This document shows, piece by piece, positions 61,412-64,000 of a DNA stretch of 64,000 nt. Origin of the DNA: Glycomyces artemisiae (lineage in GTDB: Bacteria; Actinomycetota; Actinomycetes; Mycobacteriales; Micromonosporaceae); assembly GCF_003002955.1 (NCBI RefSeq), contig NZ_PVTJ01000008.1, forward strand, positions 62,001-126,000, written 5' to 3'. The position numbers were made by a program, and so were the translations under genes. The notes under the pieces are model-generated. The model had not been told where the DNA came from. It saw nothing but the letters and a program-made list of their open reading frames with translations, and searched no databases. Position 1 is the first letter of the stretch. The number at the start of each line of letters is the position of its first letter.

Positions 61412-62266
61412 ATGAACGCACCCAAGGGCAGCACCAGGCGCACGGCCCTCAAGCGGTTCGCGGCGGCGGCGGGCGCCGCCGCAGCCGCGCCGCTCCTCGG
61501 CCCGCTCGACCCGGCCCGGGCCGCGGACCAGGCGTCCGAGTACATCGGGGCCGCGGCCTGGGAGACCGTGCTCGACGGCTCCTTCGCCAGCCGCGCCACC
61601 CTCGAAGCCTCCTGGAACTACCTGTACCCGTGGGGCTCCGACCACAACGGCACGGCCCGGATGTACGCGTCCTCTTCGGACGCCAACCACCTCTGGCTCT
61701 CGCCCAGCGGCGTCCTCAACATCAAGGCCACCCGGATCACCTGGGACGAGGGCAACTCCAGCAAGGACCCGTACCTGCCGATCCACTACCACTCCGCGGC
61801 CATCCACGCCAAGCGGCAGGTCCTCGTCAACGACACCTACCCGAACTGGGAGCTGCGCGGCCAGTTCCAGGCCCCCTCGGCGCCCGGCACGTGGCCGGCG
61901 TTCTGGATCACCGGCGCGAACTCGTGGCCGCCGGAGAGCGACATCCTGGAGTTCAAGGGCGACGGCAGGAACTGGTTCAACACCTACGACGGCTCCTGGG
62001 ACAACACGATCGTCCCGGTCTCCTCGCCCGGCTCCTGGCACGAGTACCGGATCTGGATGACCAAGACCAGCGCCACCGACGTGCAGATCCACTACTACCT
62101 CGACGGCACGTGGAAGGCCGCGCACACCGGCTCGAACTTCGTCGGCAAGGCCATGAACATCATCATCAACCTCCAGATGGAGGGCTCGTCGGGCTCCTCG
62201 GGCCCGAGCGGCGACACGCTCTACCGGGCCCAGAACGTCTACGTGGGCCGCACCAACAACGGCTGA
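61412..62266 (+). CDS. Secreted GH16-family glycoside hydrolase, Tat-exported
   Basis: A 284-residue enzyme with a twin-arginine signal (STRRTALKRFAAAAGAAAAA, cleavage after ARA). The jelly-roll fold carries the GH16 catalytic motif WPPESDILEFKG (E-x-D-x-x-E, nucleophile and acid/base Glu). The flanking regions differ from classical bacterial laminarinases and look nearer to the agarase/carrageenase/glucanase side of the family, so the substrate is a beta-linked polysaccharide but not fixed. Located next to a pectinesterase, which suggests plant cell-wall attack. Confidence 0.86.
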   Translation: MNAPKGSTRRTALKRFAAAAGAAAAAPLLGPLDPARAADQASEYIGAAAWETVLDGSFASRATLEASWNYLYPWGSDHNGTARMYASSSDANHLWLSPSGVLNIKATRITWDEGNSSKDPYLPIHYHSAAIHAKRQVLVNDTYPNWELRGQFQAPSAPGTWPAFWITGANSWPPESDILEFKGDGRNWFNTYDGSWDNTIVPVSSPGSWHEYRIWMTKTSATDVQIHYYLDGTWKAAHTGSNFVGKAMNIIINLQMEGSSGSSGPSGDTLYRAQNVYVGRTNNG

Positions 62267-62272
62267 TCCGCT

Positions 62273-62304
62273 GCCACCCGGGTCTCGGAGGCCCGGGCGG
62301 TGGC
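62273..62304 (+). terminator. Imperfect hairpin after GH16 gene
   Basis: GCCACC (62273-62278) pairs with GGTGGC (62299-62304), with an inner CCCGGG/CCCGGG stem. No T-run. Probable terminator 6 bases after the stop. Confidence 0.5.
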
Positions 62305-62417
62305 GCCCTGAGACCGTTTGCCCTACAATCTGAATCGACAACTATCAATGCCTGGATTGCTGAGGAGATTTTCCTCCCGGCATGCTCAGCGACCGGGCGC
62401 GTTCCCATGGAGTCGAT

Positions 62418-63932
62418 ATGCAATCGATTGCCCCAGCGCGCCTTGCGAGCGCGCGCCCGCGGCGCGTCCTCACAGCGGCGCTCGCGCTCCTGCTCGGCGC
62501 CGTCCTGGCCGCCACGACCGCCCTGTTCACCGCCGCCAGTGCGCAGGCCTTCGAGACCGGTACCTGGTACAACGTGCAGTCCCGCAGCTCGGGTCTGGTG
62601 CTGGGCATCCGTGCGGCGTCGCTCGACAGCGGTGCCGAGCTCGTGCAGTGGTCTGCGAACGGTTCGCAGGACCAGCAGTTCCGCTTCACCGATGTGGGCG
62701 GCGGGTATTACAAGATCGAGGTGCGCCATTCGGGCAAGGTCCTCGACGTCGCCTCGGGCTCGACTGCGGACGGTGCGAAGGTCCAGCAGTGGGGCGATGC
62801 CGGGAGTGCGAACCAGCAGTGGCGGATCACCGAGTCCGGCGGCTACGCGACGTTCGTGAACCGCGCTTCGGGCAAGGTCCTCGATGTCTGGGAGTGGTCG
62901 ACCGCCAACGGCGGCAGGATCTCCCAGTACACGGCCACCGGTGCCACCAACCAGCAGTTCAAGCTCATCCCCGCCGAGGGCGACATCGACGCCGACATCG
63001 TCGTGGCCGCCGACGGCTCCGGCGACTACACCACCGTCCAGGCCGCGGTGAACGCCGCGGCCTCCGGCTCGACGATCCTCATCAAGGCCGGGAACTACAA
63101 GGGCGCGGTCACCGTGCCCTCCTCCAAGACCGGCATCACCTTCGTCGGCGCCACGGGCAACGCCGCCGACGTCGTGATCCACGAGAACCGCTGCGCCAGT
63201 TGCGACAACGGCTCGGGCGGCACGTGGGGGACCAGCGGCAGCGCCTCGGTCCTCCTCCAGGGCGCGAACTTCACCGCCGAGGACCTCACCTTCGCCAACA
63301 CCTACGACGAGGCCGCGAACGGCAGCAGCCAGGCCGTGGCCGTCAAGGTCCAGGGCGACCGGATGGTCTTCGACAACGTGCGGTTCCTCGGCAACCAGGA
63401 CACGCTCCTGACCGACTCGCCCAGCGCCACCACCGTGTCGCGCCAGTACTACCACGACTGCTATGTGGAGGGCGACGTCGACTTCATCTTCGGCCGCGGC
63501 ACCGCCGTGTTCGACGGCTGCACCGTCAAGTCGCTCACCCGCGGCTCGACCACCAACAACGGCTACATCGTCGCGCCGAGCACCGAGATCACCAACCCGT
63601 ACGGGATGCTGTTCTACCAGTGCACCCTGACTTCCAACGCCCCCAGCAACTCCGTGTACCTGGGCCGCCCGTGGCCCGCCGGGGGCTCCACCACCGCGCG
63701 CGGCCAGGTCCTCTACCGCGAGACCTATATCGGCGCGCACATCCGCACGGCCGAGCCGTGGTCCGACATGTCGGGCCTGGCCTGGGAGGACGCGCGCCTG
63801 CGCGAGTACCAGAACACCGGCCCCGGCGCCACGGTCAACGCCAACCGGCCCCAGCTGTCCTCCAGTGAGGCCGCGAACTACGAGATGGCGGACTACCTGC
63901 GCGGCTCCGACGGCTGGAACCCGATCCGCTGA
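62418..63932 (+). CDS. Secreted pectinesterase with N-terminal ricin-type lectin domain
   Basis: A 504-residue exported enzyme. After a long signal (about 50 residues, ending AQA), residues about 52-180 form a ricin-B-type trefoil lectin (QSRSSGLVLGI, HSGKVLDVASGS, NQQWRITES, SGKVLDVWEWS, NQQF). Residues about 190-504 are a right-handed beta-helix pectin methylesterase: GSGDYTTVQAAVNAA, the catalytic Asp in LGNQDTLL, YVEGDVDFIFGRG and LGRPWPA with its Arg. It removes methyl esters from pectin. The ATG at 62418 follows GGAG by five bases. The lectin part uses visibly more T-ending codons than the enzyme part. Confidence 0.93.
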   Translation: MQSIAPARLASARPRRVLTAALALLLGAVLAATTALFTAASAQAFETGTWYNVQSRSSGLVLGIRAASLDSGAELVQWSANGSQDQQFRFTDVGGGYYKIEVRHSGKVLDVASGSTADGAKVQQWGDAGSANQQWRITESGGYATFVNRASGKVLDVWEWSTANGGRISQYTATGATNQQFKLIPAEGDIDADIVVAADGSGDYTTVQAAVNAAASGSTILIKAGNYKGAVTVPSSKTGITFVGATGNAADVVIHENRCASCDNGSGGTWGTSGSASVLLQGANFTAEDLTFANTYDEAANGSSQAVAVKVQGDRMVFDNVRFLGNQDTLLTDSPSATTVSRQYYHDCYVEGDVDFIFGRGTAVFDGCTVKSLTRGSTTNNGYIVAPSTEITNPYGMLFYQCTLTSNAPSNSVYLGRPWPAGGSTTARGQVLYRETYIGAHIRTAEPWSDMSGLAWEDARLREYQNTGPGATVNANRPQLSSSEAANYEMADYLRGSDGWNPIR

Positions 63933-63937
63933 CCGCG

Positions 63938-63978
63938 GGTGCGCATTGCCGGACCACTACGATCCGGTGATGCGCACC
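63938..63978 (+). terminator. Hairpin after pectinesterase gene
   Basis: GGTGCGCAT (63938-63946) and ATGCGCACC (63970-63978) are perfect 9-bp arms, with an inner CCGGA / TCCGG stem. It is 5 bases past the stop. Nothing else is visible to the window end. Confidence 0.65.
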
Positions 63979-64000
63979 TACCCCTCGCCCCTCCCGTGAC

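Overview
The window is a very G+C-rich actinomycete chromosome segment. Evidence: codon third positions are almost all G or C, GTG and TTG starts are common, one gene matches the mycothiol-dependent maleylpyruvate isomerase/DinB family, and there are a catalase-peroxidase KatG, an ImuA-ImuB-DnaE2 cassette, a type III polyketide synthase and many secreted glycan-active enzymes. A Glycomyces- or Micromonospora-like soil actinomycete is a reasonable guess, but no rRNA or other phylogenetic marker confirms it. I see no tRNA, rRNA, CRISPR array, transposase or plasmid origin.

Left part (1-9554): the 3' end of a sugar-type ABC substrate-binding protein is followed by a tightly overlapping catabolic operon. 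It holds two ADP-ribosylglycohydrolase-fold proteins, a ribokinase-like kinase, a barrel protein fused to a formylglycine-generating-enzyme-type domain, a class III CoA-transferase and a CitE-like lyase, and looks dedicated to an unidentified glycosylated compound. GNAT and mycothiol-dependent-family genes follow. katG (9612-11831, minus) has an inverted-repeat operator lying over its promoter. The 12.6-16.9 kb segment is less G+C-rich and looks acquired: a HAD hydrolase converges on an overlapping pair made of a COG2509-like FAD oxidoreductase and a 763-residue protein with a nucleoside-deoxyribosyltransferase-like N-terminus and a nucleoside-phosphorylase-type C-terminus. This is the best candidate for an undescribed, possibly defence-related, system.

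Middle part (17.1-43.9 kb): an MFS/MerR pair, a secreted metalloprotease fused to a beta-propeller, and a small type III PKS cluster (methyltransferase, UbiA prenyltransferase, acyl-CoA dehydrogenase, PKS). A Cmx-like efflux gene follows, preceded by what looks like a translational attenuator (leader ORF plus mutually exclusive hairpins, one of which would mask the ribosome binding site). Then come a two-component system next to an orphan permease, a ClC anion channel coupled to a cation channel, TetR/MFS and ArsR/S41-peptidase divergent pairs, a sulfotransferase, a nucleotidyltransferase and the imuA-imuB-dnaE2 mutagenesis operon.

Right part (44.3-64 kb): a secreted amylase with a MalR-type operator, a Tat-exported PhoX phosphatase with a Pho-box-like promoter, and a quinate/shikimate catabolic island (MHS transporter, TetR, shikimate dehydrogenase, QsuB-like dehydratase) with a motif shared by its two control regions. 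Next are a phytanoyl-CoA-dioxygenase-type gene, an AraC/beta-glucosidase/MFS sugar locus in which the AraC frame has no stop codon, a GlxA regulator, and finally a Tat-exported GH16 enzyme and a lectin-pectinesterase. The overall picture is a plant-polymer-degrading soil actinomycete.
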